Assembly: GCA_002773855.1 (NCBI GenBank)
Contig: PEZY01000012.1
Span: forward strand, 62,001-126,000
Direction: 5' to 3'
Length of the DNA stretch: 64,000 nucleotides
Source: Candidatus Buchananbacteria bacterium CG10_big_fil_rev_8_21_14_0_10_33_19
Lineage (GTDB): Bacteria > Patescibacteria > ABY1 > 2-01-FULL-39-33
Position 1 is the first letter of the stretch, and every line of letters begins with the position of its first letter. Below the pieces are notes generated by a model. That model did no database searches. It saw only the letters and a program-made list of their open reading frames with translations, and was not told where the DNA came from. Both the position numbers and the translations under genes were made by a program. Below, in pieces: positions 1 to 8,458 of the stretch.

Positions 1-72
1 GATGGTGATGAAGTGGTAAATGGTTTTGATCCAGCTTTAGGTGGTGGCGCCAGGTTATTTGATGTGCCTTAA
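1..72 (+). CDS. C-terminal fragment of a calcium-binding-repeat protein
   Basis: Only the last 23 codons lie in the window, ending in TAA at 70-72. The visible residues include DGDEVVNGFDP, which looks like the end of a thrombospondin-type-3 or dockerin-like Asp-rich calcium-binding repeat. The next gene carries the same kind of repeat, so this is probably the tail of a related secreted or surface protein. The start and the rest of the domain structure are outside the window. Confidence 0.6.
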   Translation, partial: DGDEVVNGFDPALGGGARLFDVP

Positions 73-98
73 TTTATAATTATAAATATATAAGTATT

Positions 99-1169
99 AT
101 GTTTGGTTCTAAAAAAAATAATATTACACCGCTTAAAGATGTTATGCCAGCTTCCTCCGAAGACGTTTATGTTATGCCAGAGAAATTTCATTCACAGAGG
201 TCAGGCGGTTCTTCTGATAAAACTTTAATGATCGTGATTATTATCTTGGTGTTGATAATGACTGCCATTGGTTCTTATTTTATTTATAATAGTTGGCAAA
301 AAAATCAAAACCAAACCAATCAAAACATCAATCAAAATATTGCCATTGTTAATCAAAATGTTAACGATAATCAAAATATTAATGGTTCCAGAAATTTTAA
401 TAGTAATGAAAACATTAATGTAAATGGCAATGAAAATGTTAATAGTAATTTAAATGCTAATTCTGATGGTAGTGATAATCAAAATAGCACTAGCACCGCT
501 CCAGTTATTAATGAATTAGTGCCACCAGCTATAAGTGGTGATGCTGATAAGGACGGCTTAACTGATTTAGAAGAGTCACTAATTGGTACTTCAGCTAGTT
601 CACCCGATTCAGATTTAGATGGTTATTTAGATAGTGATGAATTAATTGGTGGCTACAATCCTATTATTAATCCTAATAGTGGTAGTCTTATTAAATTAAT
701 TGATGCCAGTTTTGTAAGTAAATTAATGACAGATTTTCCAACTAATAATTTTAAAACACTTTACATTAAGGGCTGGTCCGTAAGTATGATTGAAGCTTTA
801 CATGAGGCTAGAATTATTACGGGCACTGGCGAGATGATTAAAATATCTGTAATTAACAATGCAGATCAAGTCTCAGCCGCTAATTGGTATTTGCTTGGTC
901 ATCCTCAGATTACTTTAAGTCAATTGGGCAATTTGGAATTTGGTAACTTCAAGGGTATTAGAGCACCGAATGGCTTGGCAGTGTATTTAACCGATCAAAA
1001 ACGCGAGAAGATATATGTTATAGAATATGATTTAGATACGTCAACAGAGTTTAGATACCCATCTATTTTTGAAATGGTAATTAGAAATTTTGATTTAATT
1101 GGTGAGTCAATAAAGGTAATTGATGATACTACTAATAATAATTCAGCTTCGACTTCACCAGTGCTGTAA
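99..1169 (+). CDS. membrane-anchored Asn-rich protein with Ca-binding repeats
   Basis: A 356-residue protein of unknown function. Residues 1-42 look cytoplasmic, 43-63 form one hydrophobic membrane segment, and about 67-130 are a low-complexity Asn-rich linker with many NQN/NEN repeats. Two Asp-rich loops follow (148-159 and 170-181, pattern DxDxDGxxDxxE), like thrombospondin type 3 calcium-binding repeats. The C-terminal 170 residues look globular. It lies 26 bp after another gene ending in the same repeat, so the two may form a surface-protein operon. An extracellular, calcium-dependent role is inferred from the motifs only. Confidence 0.75.
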   Translation: MFGSKKNNITPLKDVMPASSEDVYVMPEKFHSQRSGGSSDKTLMIVIIILVLIMTAIGSYFIYNSWQKNQNQTNQNINQNIAIVNQNVNDNQNINGSRNFNSNENINVNGNENVNSNLNANSDGSDNQNSTSTAPVINELVPPAISGDADKDGLTDLEESLIGTSASSPDSDLDGYLDSDELIGGYNPIINPNSGSLIKLIDASFVSKLMTDFPTNNFKTLYIKGWSVSMIEALHEARIITGTGEMIKISVINNADQVSAANWYLLGHPQITLSQLGNLEFGNFKGIRAPNGLAVYLTDQKREKIYVIEYDLDTSTEFRYPSIFEMVIRNFDLIGESIKVIDDTTNNNSASTSPVL

Positions 1170-1177
1170 GTTATACT

Positions 1178-1666
1178 ATGTTATCATTTGAAATCAATAA
1201 ACAAACTAGCATTATCATTTCTGGTGAATGGTTAAAGAAAATAGCTGATACTTTTTATCGAGAAAATAAGTTAAGGGGCCATTGGTATTTTTCGTTAGCT
1301 TTTGTTGATGATAAAACTATCAAGAAACTTAACAAAACTTATCGTGGTAAAAATAAGGTCACTGATGTTTTAAGCTTTGAAGACAATTTTGAAAATTTTA
1401 TTGACCTCTCTTCAAAAGAAAAATATTTGGGAGAAATTGTAATTTGCGTGCCTCAAGCCAAAAGGCAGGCTAAAGATGTGGGGTGTAGCTTAAATAATGA
1501 GGTGACTAGATTATTGATCCACGGTTTAGCTCATATATCTGGTTATGATCATGAGAATGTTAGTAAAATTGAAGCTGATAAAATGCTTAGATTAGAAAAG
1601 AAAATATTAATTAAATTAAAATTGTGGGATGTATTTAAATTTGAAGAGGAGCAGATTGATGATTAA
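1178..1666 (+). CDS. ybeY: endoribonuclease YbeY (rRNA maturation factor)
   Basis: A 162-residue member of the YbeY/UPF0054 family, a zinc-dependent endoribonuclease that takes part in 16S rRNA 3'-end maturation and ribosome quality control. The signature H-G-x-x-H-x-x-G-Y-D-H is present with putative zinc ligands H115, H119 and H125, and the family motif TDVLSF is at 62-67. Length matches the family. It starts 8 bp after the preceding gene and probably shares its transcript; ftsA downstream has its own promoter. Confidence 0.93.
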   Translation: MLSFEINKQTSIIISGEWLKKIADTFYRENKLRGHWYFSLAFVDDKTIKKLNKTYRGKNKVTDVLSFEDNFENFIDLSSKEKYLGEIVICVPQAKRQAKDVGCSLNNEVTRLLIHGLAHISGYDHENVSKIEADKMLRLEKKILIKLKLWDVFKFEEEQIDD

Positions 1667-1674
1667 TTTGATGC

Positions 1675-1725
1675 TGAACACATTTTTTATTCGATTGTTC
1701 ACTTATTAACATTTGAGGTGAACAC
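1675..1725 (+). promoter_or_regulatory. candidate operator: repeated TGAACAC upstream of ftsA
   Basis: TGAACAC occurs as a direct repeat at 1675-1681 and 1719-1725, each followed by a T-run. An inverted GTTCAC (1697-1702) lies between them and pairs with GTGAAC at 1718-1723. The second copy overlaps the -35 side of the ftsA promoter. A binding site for a regulator is inferred from the arrangement. Confidence 0.35.
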
Positions 1726-1741
1726 TTTTTTTTACTATAAT
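1713..1741 (+). promoter_or_regulatory. sigma70-like promoter for ftsA-ftsZ
   Basis: TTGAGG (1713-1718), a 17-bp spacer, and TATAAT (1736-1741). The predicted start near 1748 gives a leader of about 40 nt before ftsA. Confidence 0.7.
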
Positions 1742-1788
1742 TAAGGTAGCTTGAAATTAGTCACTGATTTCTAGTTTAATATAAACCC

Positions 1789-3039
1789 ATGCCTAGAGAT
1801 AACTTAATAACTGGTTTAGATATTGGCTCGACTGCTATACGTATTGTGGTTGGTCAAAAATCTAAAGGAGAAGAAAAATTAAAAATCATTGGAGCTATAG
1901 AAGTACCTGCTCAAGGTATTAGCAAAGGTGTTGTAACTAGCGTGGAGGACGCCGTGTCTTCTATTTCTTCGTCATTAGAAAAAGTTGAACGTATGATTGG
2001 TCAACCAATAGAACACGCTTGGGTGGGTATTTCCGGTAGCCATATTATTGATCAGGAAAGTAAAGGTGTAGTCGCTGTGTCTAAAGCTGATGGTGAAATC
2101 AGAGAAGAAGATGTTGAACGTGTAGTTGAGGCAGCTAAGGCTATTGCGACACCGCCTAATTATGAAATTCTTCATGTCATTCCTAAAAGCTTTACTGTTG
2201 ATTCTCAAACCGGTATTAAAGACCCCATTGGCATGAATGGCATTCGATTGGAAGTAGAAACCCAAATTATTCAAGGGTTGATTTCTCAGATTAAAAATTT
2301 AACTAAGTGCATTTATAGAACTGGCATTGATATTGATGATCTAGTTCTTTCTATTTTAGCTACTTCGGAAAGTGTTTTAACTAATCGCCAAAAAGAATTA
2401 GGAGTTGTGGTAGTTAATTTAGGTGGCGCCACTTCTAGTATGGCAGTTTTTGAAGAGAACGATGTTTTGCATACAGCGGTTTTACCAGTTGGTTCTGATT
2501 ATGTGACCAACGATATTGCTTTGGGTTTGAAGATTTCTATTGATACTGCTGAGAAAATAAAAATTAGAGAAGGTAGTTGTTCTCCAAAGGAATTCAGGAA
2601 AAATGATTATATTAAATATTCAGAATTAGGGGCTATTGAAGACGGAGAATTTAGTCAAAAAGAAGTAGCGGAAATTATTGAAGCCAGAATTGAAGAGATT
2701 ATGGAAAGTGTTGATAAGGAATTAAAAAAGATAGGCAAGTCTGGTATGTTACCAGCTGGCGTAGTGTTGACTGGTGGTGGAGCTAAATTAGATGGTATTG
2801 TGGAAGTGGCTAAAAATGTTTTAAGATTGCCTGCTTCTCTAGGTCAGCCACAGGAGCTAGTATCTAATATTGGAAAAGTTAGTGATTTGTCATTTACTAC
2901 GGCTATTGGGTTGGTATTGTGGGGTAGTCAATTACAAGATCGTGGACGACGCGGTGGTAAAATACCATCACAAATCGGTGGTAGTATAAATAATGTTACA
3001 AATCAAATGAAGAAGTGGTTTAGAAATATACTACCATAA
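1789..3039 (+). CDS. ftsA: cell division protein FtsA
   Basis: A 416-residue actin-like ATPase that tethers FtsZ to the membrane and recruits later divisome proteins. The N-terminal phosphate-1 motif (LDIGSTAIR, 10-18), a central nucleotide-binding segment (VVNLGGATSS) and a later TGGGAKLDG segment are visible. The last 15 residues (about 402-416, with MKKWFRNIL) look like the amphipathic membrane-targeting helix. ftsZ starts 24 bp downstream, the usual ftsA-ftsZ pair. No ftsQ, murein-synthesis genes or other dcw genes are adjacent. Confidence 0.95.
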   Translation: MPRDNLITGLDIGSTAIRIVVGQKSKGEEKLKIIGAIEVPAQGISKGVVTSVEDAVSSISSSLEKVERMIGQPIEHAWVGISGSHIIDQESKGVVAVSKADGEIREEDVERVVEAAKAIATPPNYEILHVIPKSFTVDSQTGIKDPIGMNGIRLEVETQIIQGLISQIKNLTKCIYRTGIDIDDLVLSILATSESVLTNRQKELGVVVVNLGGATSSMAVFEENDVLHTAVLPVGSDYVTNDIALGLKISIDTAEKIKIREGSCSPKEFRKNDYIKYSELGAIEDGEFSQKEVAEIIEARIEEIMESVDKELKKIGKSGMLPAGVVLTGGGAKLDGIVEVAKNVLRLPASLGQPQELVSNIGKVSDLSFTTAIGLVLWGSQLQDRGRRGGKIPSQIGGSINNVTNQMKKWFRNILP

Positions 3040-3063
3040 TAAATATTAATTACTGTAAAATAT

Positions 3064-4257
3064 ATGCCAGAAGTAAGACTGGAAGTAGAACCATTTGCTA
3101 AAATTAAAGTTGTCGGAGTTGGTGGATCAGGTGGATCCGCTGTTAACCGTATGATCGCCTCTAAAATAAAAGGGGTTGAGTTTATTGCTGTTAATACTGA
3201 TATTCAAGCTTTGCATCATAATGATGCTAAACACAAGCTTCATATTGGCGAAGCAACTACCAAAGGTCTAGGCGCCGGAATGGATCCTAATGTTGGTTTT
3301 CAGGCTGCTCAAGAAAGTATTAATGAACTGCGGGAGATTCTAAAGGGTGCTGACATGGTATTTATTACTTGTGGCTTGGGCGGTGGTACTGGTACTGGTG
3401 CTTCACCAGTGGTCGCTCAAATTGCCAAAGAAATTGGCGCTTTGGTCATTGCCGTTGTTACTAAACCTTTTGCTTTTGAAGGAGCTAAAAGAAAAGAAAT
3501 AGCGGAAAATGGCTATAAAGAATTAGAATCTAGAGTTGATACGATTATTACTATTCCTAATGATAAAATTTTACAGATAATTGATAAAAAAACATCTTTA
3601 CTTGATGCCTTTAAAACAGTTGATGATGTATTACGTCAAGGTATTCAGGGAATTTCTGAGGCGATTACTATTCCCGGTATTATTAATGTAGACTTTGCTG
3701 ACGTTAAGGCAATTATGAATAACGCTGGCTCATCTTTAATGGGTATTGGTGAGGCCACTGGCGAAAATAGAGCTATCTCGGCTGCTAAAAAAGCCATATC
3801 TTCTCCGCTACTAGATATTTCTATTGATGGGGCTAGAGGTGTGATGTTTATTTTGACTGGTGGATCTAATTTAACTATGAATGAGGTCAATGATGTTGGT
3901 AATATCATAGCCGAAAGTGTTGATGCTAATGCGAAGATAATTTTTGGCACAGTGATTGATGAGAATATGAAAGATAAAGTTAGGGTAACAGTAGTGGCTA
4001 CTGGTTTTGATGATAATCGTCAGTCACAACCAATGTCTAGATCCACAACTTCTTTAGAAGAGCCAAAATATCATGTTAATAGACTTTTTTCTAAAAAGAA
4101 TATCGATGATCGTATAGAAGAAGTCAAAAAAACCATTGAATCACCAAAAGAAGAAATTATTAAGCCAGCGACCATAGAATCAAAGCCATTTAAGCGAGTA
4201 GTGCCAGAAGAAGATGATTTGGAAATTCCCGCTTTTATTAGAAGAAAAATGAAATAA
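3064..4257 (+). CDS. ftsZ: cell division protein FtsZ
   Basis: A 397-residue tubulin-like GTPase that polymerises into the Z ring at midcell. The tubulin signature GGGTGTG is at 106-112, the N-terminal nucleotide-binding glycines are at 18-24 (GVGGSGG), and the T7-loop segment NVDFADVKAIM lies near residue 210. After a variable charged linker, the C-terminal peptide (LEIPAFIRRK) matches the conserved tail that binds FtsA, consistent with the upstream gene. An intrinsic terminator follows directly. Confidence 0.97.
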   Translation: MPEVRLEVEPFAKIKVVGVGGSGGSAVNRMIASKIKGVEFIAVNTDIQALHHNDAKHKLHIGEATTKGLGAGMDPNVGFQAAQESINELREILKGADMVFITCGLGGGTGTGASPVVAQIAKEIGALVIAVVTKPFAFEGAKRKEIAENGYKELESRVDTIITIPNDKILQIIDKKTSLLDAFKTVDDVLRQGIQGISEAITIPGIINVDFADVKAIMNNAGSSLMGIGEATGENRAISAAKKAISSPLLDISIDGARGVMFILTGGSNLTMNEVNDVGNIIAESVDANAKIIFGTVIDENMKDKVRVTVVATGFDDNRQSQPMSRSTTSLEEPKYHVNRLFSKKNIDDRIEEVKKTIESPKEEIIKPATIESKPFKRVVPEEDDLEIPAFIRRKMK

Positions 4258-4272
4258 AATTATTTTATAATT

Positions 4273-4297
4273 CACCTCCGCTAGTGGAGGTGTTTTT
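4273..4297 (+). terminator. intrinsic terminator after ftsZ
   Basis: CACCTCC (4273-4279) pairs with GGAGGTG (4286-4292) around a six-base loop, followed by five T. Confidence 0.85.
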
Positions 4298-4322
4298 GGT
4301 TTAGGCTTAATTAAAGCAAATG

Positions 4323-4331
4323 TGTTATAAT
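4323..4331 (+). promoter_or_regulatory. extended -10 promoter before small membrane gene
   Basis: TGT followed by TATAAT (4326-4331) forms an extended -10 box; no good -35 is visible at 17 bp. The next start codon is at 4356. Confidence 0.5.
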
Positions 4332-4355
4332 AATTACAAATAATATTTTAAAAAT

Positions 4356-4661
4356 ATGGAAGAAGAATTTAATAGTTTAGATAAAAATAGTGTCAATAAT
4401 AAATCGAGTATAGAAGATTTATTACGCGAAAATATCAGATATAACCGAGCAATTTTTTCTGATATGCAAAAAATTAAGCGTCATATGATGTGGCGAACAA
4501 TCTTTAATGTTATTTGGTTGATATTGTTTGTCGCCCCACTTATTGTGGCCGCTATTTGGTTGCCGTCATTTATTTCTGATTTTACTGCTCAGTTTCAGGG
4601 TTTCACTGGTAATAGTTCTAATACAATAGATCTCTTACAGCAATTACAGCAACTTAAATAA
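4356..4661 (+). CDS. small single-pass membrane protein
   Basis: A 101-residue protein with a charged N-terminus (about 1-45), one strong hydrophobic segment (about 46-69, rich in I/L/V/W) and a short polar tail ending in Gln-rich sequence. I do not recognise a family. It has its own extended -10 promoter and lies 9 bp upstream of prfB, so it is probably co-transcribed with it. Function unknown. Confidence 0.7.
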   Translation: MEEEFNSLDKNSVNNKSSIEDLLRENIRYNRAIFSDMQKIKRHMMWRTIFNVIWLILFVAPLIVAAIWLPSFISDFTAQFQGFTGNSSNTIDLLQQLQQLK

Positions 4662-4670
4662 GTCCAATAT

Positions 4671-5765
4671 ATGAAAGACGAAATAATAAAACTTAAGGAA
4701 TTACAGGATTCTATTTTTGGCATTTGGCGTTTATTAAGTTTAGATAAACAAAAAGCAGAATTAATTGATTTGGAAATTAAAATATCAGCACCTGGCTTTT
4801 GGGATGATGTAGAAAATGCTAAAACTTTGTCCAAAAAATATGAAGATATTAAATCAGAAATAGAAGCTTGGGGAAATTTAAAAAAAGAAGTTGATGAATT
4901 ATTGTCTCTAGCAGAAATTACCAAAGACGCGGGTGAATTACAAGATGAAATAACTTCCAAGTTAGAAAAATTAATAGAAAATTTTAAAAAATTAGAATTT
5001 TCTGTTTTGTTTTCTGGCGAGCATGATAAGGGTAGTGCTTTACTTTCTATTCACGCTGGGACTGGTGGCGTGGATGCTCAGGATTGGTCTCAAATTTTAC
5101 TACGAATGTATTTTCGGTTTTGTGAAAAACATAATTTTGCATTTAAAATAATTGATCAGGTAGATGGTGCCGAAGCAGGCATTAAAAGTGTGGTTATAGA
5201 AGTAACCGGTCGTTACAGTTATGGCTGGTTAAAAAGTGAAAACGGGGTTCATCGGTTGGTGCGAATTTCGCCATTTGATGGTGAAGGTTTGCGTCACACC
5301 TCCTTTGCTTTGGTAGAAGTTTTACCAGAAATGGAAGATTCTATCAGTATAGAAATTAAAGATGATGATTTAAGAATAGATGTGATGCGAGCTGGTGGTA
5401 ATGGCGGTCAATCGGTTAATACGACTGATAGTGCTGTGCGAATTACTCACTTGCCAACAAATATAGTGGTTAAGTGTCAAACCGAACGCTCTCAATTACA
5501 AAACAAAAATAATGCTATGAAGATTTTAAAAGCTAAACTACTAAAGCATTATGAATTAGAAGAAGAAAAAAGAATTCAGAGAATAAAAGGGGAGTACCAA
5601 AAAGCGGAGTGGGGCAACCAGGCTAGATCTTATGTGATGCAACCTTACAAATTAGTTAAAGATCATCGAACTGGTTATGAAACGCAAGAGGTGGATAAAG
5701 TTTTAGATGGTGATTTAAATGATTTTGTAGAGGAATACCTTAGGTCTCAGGTGCCACTGATATAA
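4671..5765 (+). CDS. prfB: peptide chain release factor 2
   Basis: A 364-residue class I release factor that recognises UAA/UGA and triggers peptide release on the ribosome. The codon-recognition tripeptide SPF is at 200-202, which marks RF2 rather than RF1, and the catalytic GGQ is at 245-247. Unlike many bacterial prfB genes, the frame is open throughout with no in-frame UGA near codon 26, so there is no programmed +1 frameshift autoregulation. Its presence agrees with UGA being a stop codon here, unlike CPR lineages that recode UGA to glycine. Confidence 0.95.
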   Translation: MKDEIIKLKELQDSIFGIWRLLSLDKQKAELIDLEIKISAPGFWDDVENAKTLSKKYEDIKSEIEAWGNLKKEVDELLSLAEITKDAGELQDEITSKLEKLIENFKKLEFSVLFSGEHDKGSALLSIHAGTGGVDAQDWSQILLRMYFRFCEKHNFAFKIIDQVDGAEAGIKSVVIEVTGRYSYGWLKSENGVHRLVRISPFDGEGLRHTSFALVEVLPEMEDSISIEIKDDDLRIDVMRAGGNGGQSVNTTDSAVRITHLPTNIVVKCQTERSQLQNKNNAMKILKAKLLKHYELEEEKRIQRIKGEYQKAEWGNQARSYVMQPYKLVKDHRTGYETQEVDKVLDGDLNDFVEEYLRSQVPLI

Positions 5766-5780
5766 TTTATGATAAAATAT

Positions 5781-5803
5781 AAAACCGCTATTTAGCGGTT
5801 TTT
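5781..5803 (+). terminator. intrinsic terminator after prfB
   Basis: AAAACCGCTA (5781-5790) pairs perfectly with TAGCGGTTTT (5793-5802), with a two-base gap between the arms, so the innermost pairs must open. It lies between the prfB stop and the comEC start. Confidence 0.75.
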
Positions 5804-5811
5804 ATAAATTT

Positions 5812-7269
5812 ATGACAAAATCAAAAATATTTGTTTTGACTCTAATTAGTTTTGTGACTGGCATTGCGATAGCTAATTTTTTTATTTTAAATTTATTTTT
5901 TATTTTTTGTGCCCTTTTAATTTTAATATTTTTTTTAATAGTTTTTTGGTCAAAATATAAATTAAGAATTTTTTTTATATTATTAATATTTTTGGGATTG
6001 GGAATTTATCGCTACCAAATATCACTGCCAAATATTAATGATGATAGTAAAATTTATTATTATAATAATAATCAGTCAATAGAGTTTTCTGGTCGAATAC
6101 AAAAAGTAGACACTAGAATTGATCATCAAAAAATAACTATTGATGTTAAAAAAATAACTAATAATTCTAAATCAGTTTCTGGTTTAGTGTTGGTGAATAC
6201 TAATTTATACCCAGCCTATAATGTTGGTGATATAGTTAGTATTCAGTGTCAATTAAAAGTTCCAACTTCGTTTGATGATTTTGCTTATGATAAATATTTA
6301 GCTCGTTATAGTATATATTCTGTTTGTGGCTTCGCGGATATTAATATAATTAATTATTCTAGTTATAATTTTTTATCTTTAATTAAATCTAAATTAGAAA
6401 TTAGTTTAAATAAATCTATTGTCGAGCCCCAAGTGTCTATTATTCAGGCTATGCTCTTGGGTAACCGGCGAAATATTCCTGCTAGTATATTGGCTGATAT
6501 TTCTACGGTTGGGCTTAGTCATATTATTGCTATATCTGGTATGCATATTGCTATTATTGTAATGATCGTGGTGTATAGTTTGATAGCTTTGGGTATTATT
6601 CGGCAAAAAGCTTTTTGGGTGACCTTAGTTATTATTACTTTTTATGTCGCTTTGATTGGTTATCCAGCTTCGGCGGTTAGAGGTGCAGTGATGGCAATGT
6701 TAGTTTTGTATGCTAATAAAATTGGTCGTTTGAATTATTCGATTAACGCTATCTTATTAGCGGCTAGTGCTATGCTTTTAATTAACCCTAGATTACTGTT
6801 AGCCGATGTGGGTTTTCAATTATCTTTTATGGCTGTCTTGGGTATAATATATTTATCACCAATTTTAAAATATAAATTTAGGCAATTGCCAGAGTTAGGT
6901 CAGTTAAAAAATATGGTAGTCGTAACTTTGTCGGCGCAAATTATGACCTTGCCACTAATTGTTTATTATTTTAATTATTTTTCATTATTGTCGATTGTTT
7001 CTAATATTTTGGTTTTACCAGTACTACCATTAATAATGATCTGGAGTATGATAGTTGGAGTGGTCGGAATTTTTGCTCCGATGGTGGCAAATTTTTTTGG
7101 CTATGGTAGTTATTTTTTGATTAGTTATGTTTTGCTAGTTACTAAGTTGGTTAGTAGAGCTTCAATATTTAAAATTGAATTATATTTTGATCAATTTTAT
7201 TTTGGGGCTTTAGCTTATTTGGTAATTTTTATAGTGATTAGGAGATATAGATATTTAATTAATTATTGA
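5812..7269 (+). CDS. comEC: ComEC/Rec2-type DNA uptake channel without nuclease-like domain
   Basis: A 485-residue polytopic membrane protein. The N-terminal membrane hairpin plus a beta-rich stretch (about 60-180) matches the DUF4131 region of ComEC, and the rest (about 200-470) is the multi-pass competence domain with the characteristic AISGMHI segment near residue 240. Full-length ComEC proteins usually carry a C-terminal metallo-beta-lactamase domain; it is absent here, but a separate exported protein of that type is encoded at 9370. The expected role is moving single-stranded DNA across the cytoplasmic membrane. Start at the first ATG after the prfB terminator. Confidence 0.88.
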   Translation: MTKSKIFVLTLISFVTGIAIANFFILNLFFIFCALLILIFFLIVFWSKYKLRIFFILLIFLGLGIYRYQISLPNINDDSKIYYYNNNQSIEFSGRIQKVDTRIDHQKITIDVKKITNNSKSVSGLVLVNTNLYPAYNVGDIVSIQCQLKVPTSFDDFAYDKYLARYSIYSVCGFADINIINYSSYNFLSLIKSKLEISLNKSIVEPQVSIIQAMLLGNRRNIPASILADISTVGLSHIIAISGMHIAIIVMIVVYSLIALGIIRQKAFWVTLVIITFYVALIGYPASAVRGAVMAMLVLYANKIGRLNYSINAILLAASAMLLINPRLLLADVGFQLSFMAVLGIIYLSPILKYKFRQLPELGQLKNMVVVTLSAQIMTLPLIVYYFNYFSLLSIVSNILVLPVLPLIMIWSMIVGVVGIFAPMVANFFGYGSYFLISYVLLVTKLVSRASIFKIELYFDQFYFGALAYLVIFIVIRRYRYLINY

Positions 7270-7294
7270 CATATTCATTTATTTGTGATAAGCC
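7266..7294 (+). promoter_or_regulatory. possible promoter for the collagen-like lipoprotein gene
   Basis: A consensus TTGACA (7266-7271) overlaps the comEC stop. The 17-bp-spaced -10 is weak (TAAGCC); GATAAG at 15 bp is an alternative. Confidence 0.35.
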
Positions 7295-7342
7295 TTAACG
7301 ATCGTTCCTTAACAAAACAACCAACAACCAGAAAGGTGTATC

Positions 7343-8407
7343 ATGAAAGTGCTTACCAAAGTTTTTTATCTGATTATTTTTATTAGTTTATTCTCTGGAT
7401 GTCCTAGTGTAGAGAAAATAAAGTCTACTCAATCTAACGGTCAGCCGTTTAATGAAATTTGGAATGCTATTTATGATTTACAAAATCAAGTTAATAATAT
7501 TCAGTTAATCCCTGGTCCAGTTGGTCCGCAAGGTGAAGTAGGCCCCAAGGGCGATACTGGTGATAGAGGTGAACAAGGTCATAGAGGTGAAGTTGGACCA
7601 CAAGGTGAGAGCGGTCAAAAAGGCGATACTGGCGATATCGGCCCACAAGGCAATGATGGTTTGTCTAATTGGGATGAGGATAGGATATCTAGTTTAGAAT
7701 CATCAGTTGCTGAATTAAGAGATATTGTTATGCCTTCTTTTGAGTCACCAGCAGTTGATAGTAATGTAGTTAATTTTGATGCTACTCAAGGACAGTATCT
7801 TGGTATTGATAACACTAATCAGTCTGGGTTGGATATTGTTGGTAGCTTAACGATTGAGTGTTGGATTAAACTTAGGTCGTTGCCTAATAATGGCAACTAT
7901 GCTATTTGTTCTAAATACATTGGTGACCCCAATAACAGTCGATCGTGGATTTTTTATTATTCTCATAGTTCTAACGGCTATCAATTAGGGATGATAATTT
8001 CTAGTAATGGCCATGATAATAATGATGTTCAAGTTAGATCATGGGATTATACTTTGGCAGTTGATCAATGGTATCATGTAGCCACGGTATTTAATCATTC
8101 GCTAGGTACTTATGAGATATTTGTAAATGGTGATAGTATTGGTAAATCATTTGGTAGTATCCATAGTATTTATAGTGGTACAGCACCATTTTTTGTTGGT
8201 AGATTATGGAATCATGGTTGGTATTTTGATGGATCGATTGATGATTTGCGAATCTGGAGTACTGCTCGCACCCAAAATGAGATTATTGGTAAAATGAATA
8301 CAGAATTAACTAGTCAAGAGCCGTATTTAAATGCTTATTGGAAATTTAATGGTAATACTTTGGACTCTTCAATTAATGGTAATAATCTAATTGGTTATAA
8401 TTTTTAA
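7343..8407 (+). CDS. lipoprotein with collagen-like repeats and LamG-type domain
   Basis: A 354-residue predicted lipoprotein. The signal peptide ends in a lipobox (LFSGC, C20). Residues about 58-105 are 16 uninterrupted Gly-X-Y triplets rich in Pro, Gln, Lys, Asp and Glu, as in bacterial collagen-like stalks. A short helical segment (about 112-130, ISSLESSVAEL) could trimerise the stalk. From about 140 to the end the sequence resembles a LamG/concanavalin-like sugar-binding fold (IECWIKL, YHVATVFN, DDLRIW). A good Shine-Dalgarno (GAAAGGTG) precedes the ATG, unusual in this window. A trimeric surface adhesin is a reasonable inference. Confidence 0.82.
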   Translation: MKVLTKVFYLIIFISLFSGCPSVEKIKSTQSNGQPFNEIWNAIYDLQNQVNNIQLIPGPVGPQGEVGPKGDTGDRGEQGHRGEVGPQGESGQKGDTGDIGPQGNDGLSNWDEDRISSLESSVAELRDIVMPSFESPAVDSNVVNFDATQGQYLGIDNTNQSGLDIVGSLTIECWIKLRSLPNNGNYAICSKYIGDPNNSRSWIFYYSHSSNGYQLGMIISSNGHDNNDVQVRSWDYTLAVDQWYHVATVFNHSLGTYEIFVNGDSIGKSFGSIHSIYSGTAPFFVGRLWNHGWYFDGSIDDLRIWSTARTQNEIIGKMNTELTSQEPYLNAYWKFNGNTLDSSINGNNLIGYNF

Positions 8408-8417
8408 TTTTAATAAT

Positions 8418-8445
8418 AGCTCCTCAACTAAGAGGAGCTTTTTTT
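8418..8445 (+). terminator. intrinsic terminator after the collagen-like gene
   Basis: AGCTCCTC (8418-8425) pairs with GAGGAGCT (8432-8439), then a run of T. It separates two convergent genes. Confidence 0.85.
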
Positions 8446-8458
8446 GTTGTCTTTAAGT

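Noticed and set aside
4671..5765. Programmed frameshift in prfB
   Set aside because: The frame is open from the start, with no in-frame UGA near codon 26.
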